In this document: positions 42,876-52,474 of the stretch, piece after piece
Position numbering within the stretch: position 1 is the first letter of the stretch
Layout: every line of letters begins with the position of its first letter
Source: an uncultured Christensenellaceae bacterium
GTDB taxonomy: Bacteria; Bacillota; Clostridia; Christensenellales; Borkfalkiaceae
Length of the DNA: 64,000 nucleotides
Assembly: GCA_910588685.1 (NCBI GenBank)
Contig: CAJUPX010000007.1
Coordinates: forward strand, 1-64,000
Direction: 5' to 3'
The notes under the pieces: model-generated
Database searches by the model: none
What the model saw: only the letters and a program-made list of their open reading frames with translations
Told to the model about the DNA's origin: nothing
Program-made: the position numbers and the translations under genes

Positions 42876-44226
42876 TATTATTTCCTTCAAAATCGGTCAA
42901 ACAGCCATACAAATCACAACTGTCTGATTTTTCAATTAATACGTCGTAATACTTTCCCTGTTCGGCAAAATACGCGTTAAAATATACTGCGCCGTCTATA
43001 TCGGGAGCTTGAAAATATGCTCTTCCCTTAAAACAGCTTCGCTCGTAATCAATGCCGTCGCACAGTACTTTTATGCGTTTACCTACAAAACCGGATAGTT
43101 TGTTTGCCGAAATTTTATTCTGAAGCACATAAAGTTCTTTAACCCGCTTTTTCTTGACCGCGCAGGGAATTTGATTTTTTAGTTTATACGCAGGCGTATC
43201 GGGTTCTCTGGAATATGCAAAAAAACCGCAATTATCTATTTGCGCCTGCTCTAAAAAGCTCTTCAAGCCGCTAAAATCTTGTTCTGTTTCACCGGGAAAA
43301 CCGGCTATAAACGTTGAACGCAAGGCAATCCCGGGAATATTCTTACGGAGTTTATTTATCAGCGAGAGGTAATCTTCTCTGCTACCCTTTCTGTTCATCA
43401 GCTTTAACACGCTGTTTTCGCTATGCTGTAACGGTATATCCAGATACTTAATTATTTTTGGATTATTGCGGATTTCAGCTATCAATCTTTCGTCTATCAT
43501 ATCCGGATAACAGTACAACAGGCGGACGCTGTTTATATTTTCAAGCGCGGTAAGTTTTTGCAGCAGTTCAACAAGCATACTTCTACCGCAAACATCTATT
43601 CCGTACCGCGTAACATCCTGCGCCACTAAAACAAGCTCGGATATATCGCCGAGGCTCTCTGCTTCCGAAACGAGCTTGTCAATAGGATAGCTTACATATT
43701 TACCGCGGATTTTAGGTATAAGACAGTATGTGCAGCGGTTGTTGCAACCGTCGGCAATTTTAAGATAAGCGTAATGTTCGGGCGTGGAAACGACTCTGCC
43801 CTCTCCTGTTACGCCCGCGCCTTTGCCTACATAGTTAACCCTGTCGCCGTTATATGACTCTTCAAGCGCGTCAAAAAATTTATCGTAGTCATTTGTGCCG
43901 AGAAAAACGTCGCCCTCTGTAAGCGCAGGAAATGTTTCATCAATAAATTTTTGCGGTAAACATCCGCAGACTACAAGTTTTTCAAGATTTTCATTTTTAT
44001 AAACAGAATATTCTAAAACGGTTTCAATAGATTCTTTACGCGCAGAATTCAAAAACGCACAGGTATTAACTATTATAATTTGTGCTTTTTTACAGTCGCC
44101 TGTAATTTTTCCGCCTTTTGATTTAATTATTGACAAAAGTTTTTCGGAATCTACCCTGTTTTTATCGCATCCCAAAGAAATCAGACCGAAAGTTTTTGAA
44201 CTGAAATCAATCCTCAAAATCGTCAC
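42868..44226 (-). CDS. rimO: Ribosomal protein S12 methylthiotransferase RimO
   Basis: This radical-SAM enzyme methylthiolates an Asp of S12. It is a MiaB relative, but SLGCDKNRVDSEKLL rather than YGCQMN at the start, and DGCNNRCTYCLIPKIRGKY for the radical-SAM cluster, mark it as RimO. A C-terminal TRAM domain is present. The GTG start at 44226 lies inside the end of ftsK (20-base overlap); a TTG at 44217 is an alternative. The rimO-pgsA-cinA-recA order is typical in Bacillota. Confidence 0.95.
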   Translation of the reverse strand: MTILRIDFSSKTFGLISLGCDKNRVDSEKLLSIIKSKGGKITGDCKKAQIIIVNTCAFLNSARKESIETVLEYSVYKNENLEKLVVCGCLPQKFIDETFPALTEGDVFLGTNDYDKFFDALEESYNGDRVNYVGKGAGVTGEGRVVSTPEHYAYLKIADGCNNRCTYCLIPKIRGKYVSYPIDKLVSEAESLGDISELVLVAQDVTRYGIDVCGRSMLVELLQKLTALENINSVRLLYCYPDMIDERLIAEIRNNPKIIKYLDIPLQHSENSVLKLMNRKGSREDYLSLINKLRKNIPGIALRSTFIAGFPGETEQDFSGLKSFLEQAQIDNCGFFAYSREPDTPAYKLKNQIPCAVKKKRVKELYVLQNKISANKLSGFVGKRIKVLCDGIDYERSCFKGRAYFQAPDIDGAVYFNAYFAEQGKYYDVLIEKSDSCDLYGCLTDFEGNNNE

Positions 44227-47224
44227 CGTAAATTTTTATAAACTCGTCTTTTGTTAAAAGAACTTTTCTGGATTTTGCACCCTCTGACGGCGTAATATAA
44301 TTCATATTCGTCATCCAGTCGATTATTTTACAAGCTTTGATATAACCAACGGGGAAACGGCGCTGTATCATAGATACCGACGCCTGGTTTGCATTAACGC
44401 AATATCTGAGCGCAAGAAGAAAAGTATCATCCACTTTTGTTTCCTGTACCTCGTCATCTGAACCGCCGCCGATATTAGGAGTTTCCGGCTCTTCCTCTTT
44501 ATTGATAAAGTCGGCAACGCTCTGGTCAAAATAAGTTTCGTTGTTGGCTTTAATAAAGTCTGTAACCCTCTGAACTTCCGGCGAATCTATAAAGCAGCCC
44601 TGTATACGCAAAAGATCGGGATTTTCAGTGGAACGGAAATACATATCGCCTTTTCCCAAAAGCTTTTCCGCGCCGCCTATATCGAATATCGTACGTGAAT
44701 CGTCAAACGAGTTTACCTTAAAGCCTATTCTGGTAGGCAGATTAGATTTAATTAAACCGGTTATACAGTCAACCGACGGACGCTGTGTAGCTAATATCAA
44801 ATGTATTCCGCACGCGCGCGCTTTTTGCGCAAGCTTTATAATTCGGCTTTCTATATCTTTTTTAGCCTGCAACATTAAATCGCCAAACTCGTCCAAAACA
44901 ATTACAATTTTAGGCAGCTTATCCGTCTGGTCGCTAAGGTGCGCGTTATACTCGTCCAGATTTTTTGTCGCCGTGCCGGATTCCGTCATTTCCTTAAACA
45001 ACGTGTAACGGCGTTCCATTTCCTTAATTGCCCAGTTTAAAGCTTTAATTGCCTGGTTGACATCGTACAAAATTTCATTTATCATTAAATGCGGTAATTT
45101 ATCAAAAGATATAAATTCAACCTGTTTGGGGTCGACTAAAATCAATCTGAGCTCTTCCGGTCCGTATTTATATAATAAACTTACAAGCAACGTACTTAAA
45201 CAAATACTCTTACCGCTGCCGGTAGTGCCGGCTACGAGTAAGTGCGGCATTTTGGTTATATCGGGGCAAACTACCTCTCCCTCTACATTTTTGCCGAGGG
45301 CAAAAGAAAGAGTACCCTGCTTAGCGTTTATAAATCTAGGGCTTGCCAAAAGTCCTTTAAGCCCGACGGTAGTTCTGTCGTTATTGGGAATTTCTATAGA
45401 AATAGCGCCTTTGGCATAGTTAAGATAAGCCGTTACGTTTTCTTTTCTCAGCTCCATTGCAATTGCCTCGCGGAAACCGAGCGCTTTTTTAATGTTGGTT
45501 TTATCCTCAACTATTACGTCGTAGCGGGTAATTGCCGGACCTATTGTAACGTTAGCTATCTCGCAGGCTATTTTAAATCGCTGCAACGTATCGACTATTG
45601 TCTGCTTATTGTCCTCAATCTCACCCGTATTAACGTTTGAATTTTCCGGATAATCTTTTAAAAGTTCAAGACCCGGACGAACATATTTTTTCCATACGTG
45701 CTTAGGCTTTTCTTCCGCAGGAGCAGACTCTTCCTTATTTTCCGTAATTTTTTCCGCAGGTTTTTCGGGCACGCGCGAACGCGATATACGTTCAACAGGC
45801 TCCGACACTTCCGGAACCGAACGCGACATCGAACGGCTTTCTGTTTCTGCCGGCTCATCGTCGTCGAAAAGCTCCGAATTACTGCGTTCTCCGCGCAACG
45901 AACGCGAACTGCCGAAATCACCTCTGCCGGCTAAGCCGTTGCCCGCAAAAATATCGTCGGTATCCTCTTCCGAAGCATTATCCGTTGCCGGAGCAGGACG
46001 CAAAACTTCTTTTCTTTCGCTTAACGGCGATTCGCCGGACACCCTGCCTGTTTCCGTATCATTTTCGTATTCAGAAATGCCTGTAGGTTCCGGCGCAGGC
46101 TCGTTGAAATTAAAACTCTCTAACACATTTTCCTGATTATCTACGCCGCTATGTATTGCTTCGGAATAATTTTCCGCAGGAGTTTCAATTTTATATATAT
46201 TGCTCTCGGGCTCGGCTTTAATCGGCTGCTCGCAATACGCGCCGAGATTTTCGGAGGGTTTTTCGCCGTACACGTAATTTAACGGCGCTTGCGGCTGCTC
46301 CTCAAATAATTTCTCATTCTGATAGCTTTCGCTGTAATTTTCATTAGGTACGGAATTCTTTTTTCTGCCGGTAGAAAATCCACTCAGATAATCTTCGCTA
46401 CTCATAACTGACGGCGCGTTGTTAAAATACGAACTCTCGTTAAATATCATATTGCGCCTGTAACTTTCCGCAGCAAACTCGTCGTTTTTAAAAAGTATTT
46501 TTCTGCCGTAGTCCTTTTCCGTCTCGCTCTTATCATAGCTCTTTACGGGAGCCGTTTTTAAAGGAGCGGGTTGCTCAACAGTTTTTACGGGTTCTGCCGC
46601 AGGTACGGCGGATACGGTTTGCGTTTCCTGTATTTCGGGCTGAGCAATACTTTCTTTATCAAAAGGCACAGACCTATCGCGTTTAAAAGACAAAAACACC
46701 AGATAGCCGCAAGCCAGCGATAAAATAGAAAATACAACATAGCAAACTATAAAATTCATTATTTTTGCTATGGGATAAACAATCAAGCCCGAAATAGCGC
46801 CGCCGAAAGTATAGCCCGAAAAACCGTTAGCGGCATTTTTATAACATTGAGAAAGATAAGCGCCGTAACTTTCAAGCTGAAAATTTCTGGTAGTCACTGA
46901 ATGAAAAAGCAAACTTAAACACAGCACTGTAAGCACGATTGAAAGCCATTTTACAAACGATATTTTAATGCGTTTTTCAAATACAAGCCATTCGCCGAGA
47001 TATGCGAGCGCGGCGAGAACAAAGTAAGAGCAATATCCGAAAACTCCGTACATAAAAGTGCAGACGGCTGCGCCTATACCCGCAAATACCGTACTGCCTG
47101 TAAGAAGCATAATAAATATAATTGCGCAAAACAAAAGCAAAGTCATCCCTAAAGTTTCCCGGGTGACTATGTAAGATTTTTTTTCGCCGTTTTTCTTTTT
47201 ATTTATTTTCACTATCTCTACCAA
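44207..47224 (-). CDS. ftsK: DNA translocase FtsK/SpoIIIE
   Basis: It pumps chromosome ends across the closing septum and activates Xer recombination at dif. In 1005 residues the N-terminal 190 hold four to five membrane spans, then a Ser/Glu/Pro-rich linker of about 320 residues, a RecA-like motor with LLVAGTTGSGKSICLSTLLV and IVIVLDEFGDLML, and a gamma winged helix (SVSMIQRRFPVGYIKACKII) that reads orienting sequences. The 47224 start is TTG without a good RBS; a GTG at 47212 after GGTAGAGATA may be the real one. Its presence about 31 kb from the dif/xerS locus completes the dimer-resolution machinery. Confidence 0.96.
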   Translation of the reverse strand: MVEIVKINKKKNGEKKSYIVTRETLGMTLLLFCAIIFIMLLTGSTVFAGIGAAVCTFMYGVFGYCSYFVLAALAYLGEWLVFEKRIKISFVKWLSIVLTVLCLSLLFHSVTTRNFQLESYGAYLSQCYKNAANGFSGYTFGGAISGLIVYPIAKIMNFIVCYVVFSILSLACGYLVFLSFKRDRSVPFDKESIAQPEIQETQTVSAVPAAEPVKTVEQPAPLKTAPVKSYDKSETEKDYGRKILFKNDEFAAESYRRNMIFNESSYFNNAPSVMSSEDYLSGFSTGRKKNSVPNENYSESYQNEKLFEEQPQAPLNYVYGEKPSENLGAYCEQPIKAEPESNIYKIETPAENYSEAIHSGVDNQENVLESFNFNEPAPEPTGISEYENDTETGRVSGESPLSERKEVLRPAPATDNASEEDTDDIFAGNGLAGRGDFGSSRSLRGERSNSELFDDDEPAETESRSMSRSVPEVSEPVERISRSRVPEKPAEKITENKEESAPAEEKPKHVWKKYVRPGLELLKDYPENSNVNTGEIEDNKQTIVDTLQRFKIACEIANVTIGPAITRYDVIVEDKTNIKKALGFREAIAMELRKENVTAYLNYAKGAISIEIPNNDRTTVGLKGLLASPRFINAKQGTLSFALGKNVEGEVVCPDITKMPHLLVAGTTGSGKSICLSTLLVSLLYKYGPEELRLILVDPKQVEFISFDKLPHLMINEILYDVNQAIKALNWAIKEMERRYTLFKEMTESGTATKNLDEYNAHLSDQTDKLPKIVIVLDEFGDLMLQAKKDIESRIIKLAQKARACGIHLILATQRPSVDCITGLIKSNLPTRIGFKVNSFDDSRTIFDIGGAEKLLGKGDMYFRSTENPDLLRIQGCFIDSPEVQRVTDFIKANNETYFDQSVADFINKEEEPETPNIGGGSDDEVQETKVDDTFLLALRYCVNANQASVSMIQRRFPVGYIKACKIIDWMTNMNYITPSEGAKSRKVLLTKDEFIKIYGDDFED

Positions 47225-47256
47225 CTAAAATACTATTATATAATCGTCCTTTTGTT

Positions 47257-47285
47257 ATTATAACATTTAATAGAAAAAATAACAA
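47257..47285 (-). promoter_or_regulatory. Promoter of the ftsK operon
   Basis: Leftward TTGTTA (47280-47285), 17 bases, TATAAT (47257-47262). A second TATAAT closer to the gene has no matching -35. Confidence 0.65.
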
Positions 47286-47325
47286 CAAAATGACTGTAAA
47301 AAGATAAATTTTTTAATAAAAAAGA

Positions 47326-47346
47326 ACGACGTACAGTACACGTCGT
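47326..47346 (-). terminator. Terminator of murC
   Basis: ACGACGT/ACGTCGT stem (47326-47332, 47340-47346), extendable inward, followed leftward by TCTTTTTTATT. A second inverted repeat CCGCAGATA/TATCTGCGG overlaps the murC stop codon at 47357-47377. Confidence 0.8.
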
Positions 47347-47366
47347 CCGATAAACCCGCAGATATT

Positions 47367-48692
47367 TTATCTGCGGTCGTTCATATTAAATATTACTTTT
47401 TTAGCTATATCGTAAATATCGCCCGCACCGAGAAAAAGCACGGTGTCCGACGCCTGCACGCCGAGTAAAAAATCTTCAATATCAAATATATTATCGCCGT
47501 AACGCGAATTTTTAAGGCTCTGCGACAGAGTGAGCGCGCTGCCGCAATCGTCAAAATATTCACGCGCCGCGTAGGTTTTGTAAACGAGAAGATTTTTGCT
47601 TCCGTTTAAAACTTTTACAAAATCATCAAACAGATTTTTTGTGCGGGAATATGTATGCGGCTGGAATATAATGATAAGCTCTCCTACCGTAATTTTTTCG
47701 GCGGCGGCTATACTTGCCGCTATTTCGTCGGGATGATGCGCATAATCGGCTATGCATTTTGCGCCGTTAACAGTTCCTATATCTTCAAACCGCCGCTCCA
47801 CTCCGCCAAAATCTGATAACGCGGTAATTATAGGCTGAAATTCCAAACCCGCGACTCTTGCTACAGCTGCTGCCGCCAAAGCGTTTAAAATGTTGTGCTT
47901 GCCGTATACCGATAAGTTTACCGTGCCTTTTTTAACTGCTTTTTCACATATGTCAAAGGAGTATTTCCCTCCGCATTCGGTAATATTTACGGCGCTGTAA
48001 TCGGCATTTTCAAAACCGAACGAAATTCCCCCGGCAATTCCGCTGAGACAGACTGCATTTTTTGCGTTTTTTAAAAAATCGGTATATGCGGCAATAAGAT
48101 TACTACGGCTGCCGTAACATTCAAGATGGTCAGCTCCCTCGTTTAAAACTGCGGCAATATCAGGTTCGAGCAATAAAAAATTTTTTTTATATTCGCAAGC
48201 CTCGGTAATAAAATAATCATAGCCGCAAAAATAAAAATTAGAAAATACATTATCTCTGCCTCCTATGTGCGCCGCAAACTTTTTACCCGCCTTGTAAAAA
48301 ATATGCGCGAGCATTGCAGTGCAGGTTGTTTTTCCGTGACACCCCGATATCGCAATTACTTCGCCGAACATCTCACTCACTCTTTTTAAAAGATGTCCGC
48401 GTGAAATTATATTTTTATTCAAAGCGCGGGCTTCGCATAAATGAAAATCGTTTTCGGCTATTGCATCGGTGTACACCACGGCGTCGTACTCGGCAACGCT
48501 GCCCTTAGCCGTACCGAAGTTTATTTTTACGCCGAGTTTTTCAAGTTCTAAGGTATATTCGCTTTCTATAATATCGCTGCCGCCTATCTTTTTACCGAGC
48601 GACAGCAAAAATTTTGCTAATCCGCTCATACTTACACCGCCTATGCCGATAAAATAAAATCCGTTAATTTCTTCAAAAAATCTATTTTCCAT
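47367..48692 (-). CDS. murC: UDP-N-acetylmuramate-L-alanine ligase MurC
   Basis: It adds the first amino acid of the peptidoglycan stem. The ATG at 48692 gives 441 residues (MENRFFEEINGFYFIGIGGV), in line with the family; an in-frame TTG nine codons upstream is less likely, and neither has a clear RBS. The N-terminal GIGGVSMSGLA, the P-loop ISGCHGKTTCTAMLA and the ADYAHHPDEI motif identify MurC. It stands alone, far from the dcw cluster, with its own terminator. Confidence 0.95.
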   Translation of the reverse strand: MENRFFEEINGFYFIGIGGVSMSGLAKFLLSLGKKIGGSDIIESEYTLELEKLGVKINFGTAKGSVAEYDAVVYTDAIAENDFHLCEARALNKNIISRGHLLKRVSEMFGEVIAISGCHGKTTCTAMLAHIFYKAGKKFAAHIGGRDNVFSNFYFCGYDYFITEACEYKKNFLLLEPDIAAVLNEGADHLECYGSRSNLIAAYTDFLKNAKNAVCLSGIAGGISFGFENADYSAVNITECGGKYSFDICEKAVKKGTVNLSVYGKHNILNALAAAAVARVAGLEFQPIITALSDFGGVERRFEDIGTVNGAKCIADYAHHPDEIAASIAAAEKITVGELIIIFQPHTYSRTKNLFDDFVKVLNGSKNLLVYKTYAAREYFDDCGSALTLSQSLKNSRYGDNIFDIEDFLLGVQASDTVLFLGAGDIYDIAKKVIFNMNDRR

Positions 48693-48775
48693 AATAAATT
48701 TTATTAAAAAATTTGGCAAATTAGCACGAAATGTAAACTTTTTTTAAAAAAATTTAAAAATTTTGTCTTTTCCTA

Positions 48776-48804
48776 TTGAAATTATTTTTCCAATATTGTA
48801 CAAT
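48776..48804 (+). promoter_or_regulatory. Promoter of spoVG
   Basis: TTGAAA (48776-48781), 17 bases, TACAAT (48799-48804), 36 bases before the ATG. This is a vegetative, sigma-A type promoter; the sigma-H consensus of Bacillus spoVG is not obvious. Confidence 0.8.
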
Positions 48805-48839
48805 ATTGCCGATAAAAGTATTTTCTGGTAGGTGTAGTT

Positions 48840-49100
48840 ATGAAAATCTCAGATGTACGAATCAGATTAGTTAACAAGGAGGGCAATAAATTAAAAGCGG
48901 TGGCATCGGTTACTATTGAGGATTGCTTTGTGGTTCACGATATAAAAGTTATCGAATCTGCCGACGGCGCGTTTATTGCTATGCCCAGCAGAAAAACTAA
49001 TGATGGCGAATATAAGGATATTGCACATCCCCTTAATTCCGAGACCCGCGAAACGTTAAAACAAGCAATCCTTACTGCTTACTACGATTTACTAAAATAA
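48840..49100 (+). CDS. spoVG: SpoVG regulatory nucleic-acid-binding protein
   Basis: The protein is a small DNA/RNA-binding regulator, first known from sporulation and septation, but kept in many non-sporulating Gram-positives. The 86 residues follow the family closely: MKISDVRIRLVNKEGNKLKA, and DGAFIAMPSRKTNDGEYKDI. It is monocistronic between murC and ftsZ, with a terminator shared with the convergent ftsZ. RBS TAGGTG is weak. Its presence does not prove that the organism sporulates. Confidence 0.96.
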   Translation: MKISDVRIRLVNKEGNKLKAVASVTIEDCFVVHDIKVIESADGAFIAMPSRKTNDGEYKDIAHPLNSETRETLKQAILTAYYDLLK

Positions 49101-49138
49101 AGTCATAGTTGGTTTTTAATGATTAAACTGAATTTGTA

Positions 49139-49173
49139 AGAAAACCCCGCGCTTTTAAAGCACGGGGTTTTCT
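49139..49173. terminator. Bidirectional terminator between spoVG and ftsZ
   Basis: AAAACCCCG (49141-49149) and CGGGGTTTT (49163-49171) form the stem, with a further GC pairing inside. Runs of A and T on both sides let it serve both convergent genes. Confidence 0.9.
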
Positions 49174-49185
49174 TAATATAAAAAT

Positions 49186-50460
49186 TTAATTATCGTCATT
49201 TCTTCTCTTGCCGAAATTTTTTAAAAGCCTTGCAAATTTAGGCACGTTTTTTTCGCTTGGACGCTCTATTTCACGCTCTTCACGGTATTGCTGCTGAGGC
49301 TGAACAGGCTGCTGCGGCATAGGTTCGGGCTGTACAGGCGGGTAATACTGCGTATTCTGGGGCTGCTGAGGAGCCGACTTATAATAGGGCTCGCTTACGG
49401 ACATCCTCCTTGTACCGTAAACGTCGCGGTCGTTAGCATAATTTGTAACAGGCTGTTGATAAGCTCTGCGCGGCTCTTCTTCCACTCTTCCGTCGTAACC
49501 GGGAAATCCGGTTGCAATTACCGTAATTTCAACCTCGTCGCGAACGTTCGGGTCTATTCTCGCTCCGAATATAATATTCGCCGAAGTATCCACAACGCTT
49601 CTTACAAGCTCGGCTGCATCCGCAACCTCGTCAAAAGTCAAATCCTGTCCGCCGACAACGTTTAATATAACGCTGCGAGCACCCTCTATAGTAGTTTCTA
49701 GAAGCGGACAGTTAACTGCAAGTCTTACCGCCTCTATTATGCGGTTTTCGCCTTTTGCAACGCCGACCCCGAGATGCGCTATTCCCTTATCTTTTAAAAT
49801 AGTTTTTACGTCGGCAAAATCGAGATTGATAAGCGAAGGATTTACAATCAGCTCGGCAATACCTTTTATTCCCTGTTTCAGAATATCGTCGGCGACACGG
49901 AGAGCGTCTGCCATAGGCGTGTTTTTGGGAACAACAGTTTTAATTTTGTCGTTGGGAATTACTATAAGCGTATCAACGTACTTTTTGAGATTGTCAAGAC
50001 CTTTTGCGGTATTCTCCATACGCTTTCTGCCCTCGAAACCGAAAGGTTCGGTAACAACCGCAACTGTAAGTATTTTCATATCTCTCGCAATTTTAGCAAT
50101 TACGGGAGCCGCTCCCGTTCCGGTACCGCCGCCCATTCCGGCCGTTATAAACAGAAGGTCGGTTCCCTTTACCGCCTCGGTCAAAACCTCTTTGCTTTCC
50201 TCCGCTGCAGCTCGTCCCACTTCCGGGTCTGCTCCGGCGCCGAGACCTTTAGTGAGCTGCCCGCCTATCTGAATTTTATTTTCGCAAGGCGAAAGCGCAA
50301 GAATCTGACTGTCCGTATTTACTATGTAATATTCCGCGCAAGTTATGTTTGCTTCAAGCATTCTGTTGACGGCATTATTTCCCGCGCCGCCTACGCCTAT
50401 AACTTTGATTCTGGCATTGCCCGTAACACCGCCGCCAAATCCTGCCAAATCGTTAAACAT
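49186..50460 (-). CDS. ftsZ: Cell division protein FtsZ
   Basis: This tubulin-like GTPase forms the division ring. The 424 residues contain GVGGAGNNAVNRM, the tubulin signature GGGTGTGAAPVIAKIA and NLDFADVKT. A Pro/Gln-rich linker of about 80 residues leads to a C-terminal peptide (NVPKFARLLKNFGKRRNDD), related to the usual DIPxFLR motif that binds FtsA and others. It follows the ftsA-like gene by 26 bases and is transcribed with it from the promoter at 51630-51658. Confidence 0.98.
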   Translation of the reverse strand: MFNDLAGFGGGVTGNARIKVIGVGGAGNNAVNRMLEANITCAEYYIVNTDSQILALSPCENKIQIGGQLTKGLGAGADPEVGRAAAEESKEVLTEAVKGTDLLFITAGMGGGTGTGAAPVIAKIARDMKILTVAVVTEPFGFEGRKRMENTAKGLDNLKKYVDTLIVIPNDKIKTVVPKNTPMADALRVADDILKQGIKGIAELIVNPSLINLDFADVKTILKDKGIAHLGVGVAKGENRIIEAVRLAVNCPLLETTIEGARSVILNVVGGQDLTFDEVADAAELVRSVVDTSANIIFGARIDPNVRDEVEITVIATGFPGYDGRVEEEPRRAYQQPVTNYANDRDVYGTRRMSVSEPYYKSAPQQPQNTQYYPPVQPEPMPQQPVQPQQQYREEREIERPSEKNVPKFARLLKNFGKRRNDDN

Positions 50461-50486
50461 TCTTTAACCTCCGTTTTCCTGTAATT

Positions 50487-51599
50487 TTAATCACCGAGAG
50501 CCATATTCATAAGACTGAACAGTGAAGAGTATTCTGGTTTATCGTAATAGGGCAATTTAGGAGCTACCGTTTCAACGGCAGTCACAAGTCTGCCCGATAT
50601 GTGGTCGCACGCGCCCCGAATCATAAGCGCTCCGCTGCCAGTTATATACAGCGGCTTACCCTCTATATTCCTGCCTGAAAAATCGTTTTTACATTCTTCG
50701 ATTGTTTCGCAAATACCGTCAAGACACTCGCGGATTTTAGCGCGAATTTCAGCACAGGCAAACTCATAAAGTTCTCCCTCGTACATACACTCCGCTTTGC
50801 CCGTCAAGCTTTCCCTGGCATTCAAATTTACCGTCGTGAGATAGTGCATAGCCACATCGTACGGAACGTCGAGAGCTTCCATAAGATATACTGCTATGTG
50901 ACCGGTGCCGAGAGAAAACGACTGACTGTATAAAATTCCGTTTCCGCAAATTACACTGTACGTTGACGATATAAATCCGAGATCGAATAAAACCGCGTAT
51001 TCATCGCGCTTTTCAGGCTCGATTAAGTACATTGCCTCGGCAAGCGGAGTTGGAATCAAATTAACAGTTATAATGCTTTTAAAATTTTTAAAAGCGTCCA
51101 TAAGGCAGCCGACAAACGAATTATCGCACTGAAAAAAGCAAAACCGCCCCTGCAGACTGTCGCTTACACAGCCTATCGGGTCTATTATCCTGCGCTTGTC
51201 CGACAATACGTAATAAAGACAGCTGTGTTTTATGTTGCGCCATTTTTCGGTTTCGGCAGGCAAAGACAATTCAACAAGCGCGCGGCAATCTGAAGAATTT
51301 ATCTTTTTCGAGGAAGAAAAACTGATAACCTTGTCCACGCTTATTAGTTTTAAAAATTCGCCCGGCACGCCCACGTAAAAGGTTTTTACCCCGGACGCAG
51401 CCTGCATTACGCTTGAAACGGCGTCGCTTACGGCGGCAACAAAATTTTTTACGTCAAGCAGTTCTCCCTCGGCGTAACCGTCGTACGGACAAGTGTATTT
51501 ATTTTTTACGATGAACGTATTGTTTACGCCTCTGTCGCAAACAACAGCCGTAATATCCGTTGAACGGATATCAAGCACCGCCGCCGATTTGGAGCGCAT
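50487..51599 (-). CDS. Divergent FtsA-like division protein with altered ATP site
   Basis: The position before ftsZ and the actin/Hsp70-like layout indicate an FtsA relative (370 residues). Yet the phosphate-1 motif DIGSS reads DIRST (residues 10-14), and the phosphate-2 motif DLGGGTT reads DLGFISST (206-213). The usual C-terminal amphipathic membrane helix is missing; the protein ends in SSLFSLMNMALGD. It may still bind FtsZ without ATP and reach the membrane through a partner. A PilM-like or SHS2-containing protein is the alternative. RBS AGGAG precedes the ATG. Confidence 0.7.
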   Translation of the reverse strand: MRSKSAAVLDIRSTDITAVVCDRGVNNTFIVKNKYTCPYDGYAEGELLDVKNFVAAVSDAVSSVMQAASGVKTFYVGVPGEFLKLISVDKVISFSSSKKINSSDCRALVELSLPAETEKWRNIKHSCLYYVLSDKRRIIDPIGCVSDSLQGRFCFFQCDNSFVGCLMDAFKNFKSIITVNLIPTPLAEAMYLIEPEKRDEYAVLFDLGFISSTYSVICGNGILYSQSFSLGTGHIAVYLMEALDVPYDVAMHYLTTVNLNARESLTGKAECMYEGELYEFACAEIRAKIRECLDGICETIEECKNDFSGRNIEGKPLYITGSGALMIRGACDHISGRLVTAVETVAPKLPYYDKPEYSSLFSLMNMALGD

Positions 51600-51629
51600 A
51601 TTAAAACTCCTATCTTTATTATATAATTA

Positions 51630-51658
51630 ATTATATAATAATGCGTTAGCAATGTCAA
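51630..51658 (-). promoter_or_regulatory. Consensus promoter of ftsA-like/ftsZ
   Basis: Leftward TTGACA (51653-51658), 17 bases, TATAAT (51630-51635), a perfect sigma-A match. With the terminator at 51673-51698 it separates ftsA-ftsZ from the rest of the dcw cluster, allowing separate and strong expression. Confidence 0.92.
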
Positions 51659-51672
51659 CCGTTTAAAATCAA

Positions 51673-51698
51673 AAAAGCCGCATATATGCGCGGCTTTT
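51673..51698 (-). terminator. Terminator of the mraZ-to-divIB transcription unit
   Basis: The 9-bp stem AAAAGCCGC/GCGGCTTTT with an 8-base loop is followed leftward by TTTTGATTTTAAA. It lies 17 bases after the divIB stop. Confidence 0.88.
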
Positions 51699-51714
51699 AA
51701 AATTTTTTTATTTT

Positions 51715-52470
51715 TTAATTCGGATCGTAAATTGCGCGGACGCTGCCGTCCAAAAGCGAATATGACGTAACCGTGCCTTTGAGTTTCTGCGCGCCCGAAA
51801 GATTCCCGAACTGCGAATATGCGGCGGAAATTTTTTCTTTCAGCCCGGAGCTGTAATCCTGCACTTCAATTTTTAAACCGCATTTAAGTAAGAAAATTAT
51901 TCTGTCGTTTTCATATTCAGACTGTGCGTTGCGAATTGAAATTTCCGAAACAACTGCCCTTAAAGATAAAAATTTTTCTTTAAATTCCAAACCAACGGAC
52001 GCAACCGTTTTATAATCTTCCAGGCTCTCCGCTCCCGATATTTTTATATTAGGCGCACCGTCGAAACGGTTAAGCGTATCACCGTATTCGGCAACTGTTC
52101 TTGTAATTATCCCAGAATCATCGTACACGCAGTAACCTTCGCCGTTCTCGGAATAATAAGTTTCAACCCGCTCTTTAAGCGTAACGTTCAACGTACAGGG
52201 GTAAACCTTTTTACACTCCAAAACAACGTATGCGCCGTCGTCAACTGCTCCGGCAACCTCTTTTTCGCTTACAAAGAGCATTACAGAACCTCTGAATTCT
52301 GACAGAAGCTTTGTTTTTACCTTCGCAATACTCTTTTCAGCGCCGCCGGAAAAACCCATAATAGTTATATTTATGTTTTTTACGGCAAAAATCACACCGC
52401 AACCGATAACGAGCGACGCAAGAATTATAACCGAAATTAAATAAACAGTAATTTTTCTTATGTATTTCAT
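51715..52470 (-). CDS. divIB: DivIB/FtsQ-like division protein
   Basis: It has one N-terminal span (about 7-29) and an extracellular part of about 220 residues. The first 70 residues after the span fit a POTRA domain (VKNINITIMGFSGGAEKSIA, and CTLNVTLKERVETYY), followed by a beta-rich domain as in DivIB/FtsQ. It bridges FtsL and the divisome. Sequence conservation in this family is low, so the call relies on topology, size and place between murA and ftsA. Confidence 0.82.
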   Translation of the reverse strand: MKYIRKITVYLISVIILASLVIGCGVIFAVKNINITIMGFSGGAEKSIAKVKTKLLSEFRGSVMLFVSEKEVAGAVDDGAYVVLECKKVYPCTLNVTLKERVETYYSENGEGYCVYDDSGIITRTVAEYGDTLNRFDGAPNIKISGAESLEDYKTVASVGLEFKEKFLSLRAVVSEISIRNAQSEYENDRIIFLLKCGLKIEVQDYSSGLKEKISAAYSQFGNLSGAQKLKGTVTSYSLLDGSVRAIYDPN

Positions 52471-52474
52471 CTGA

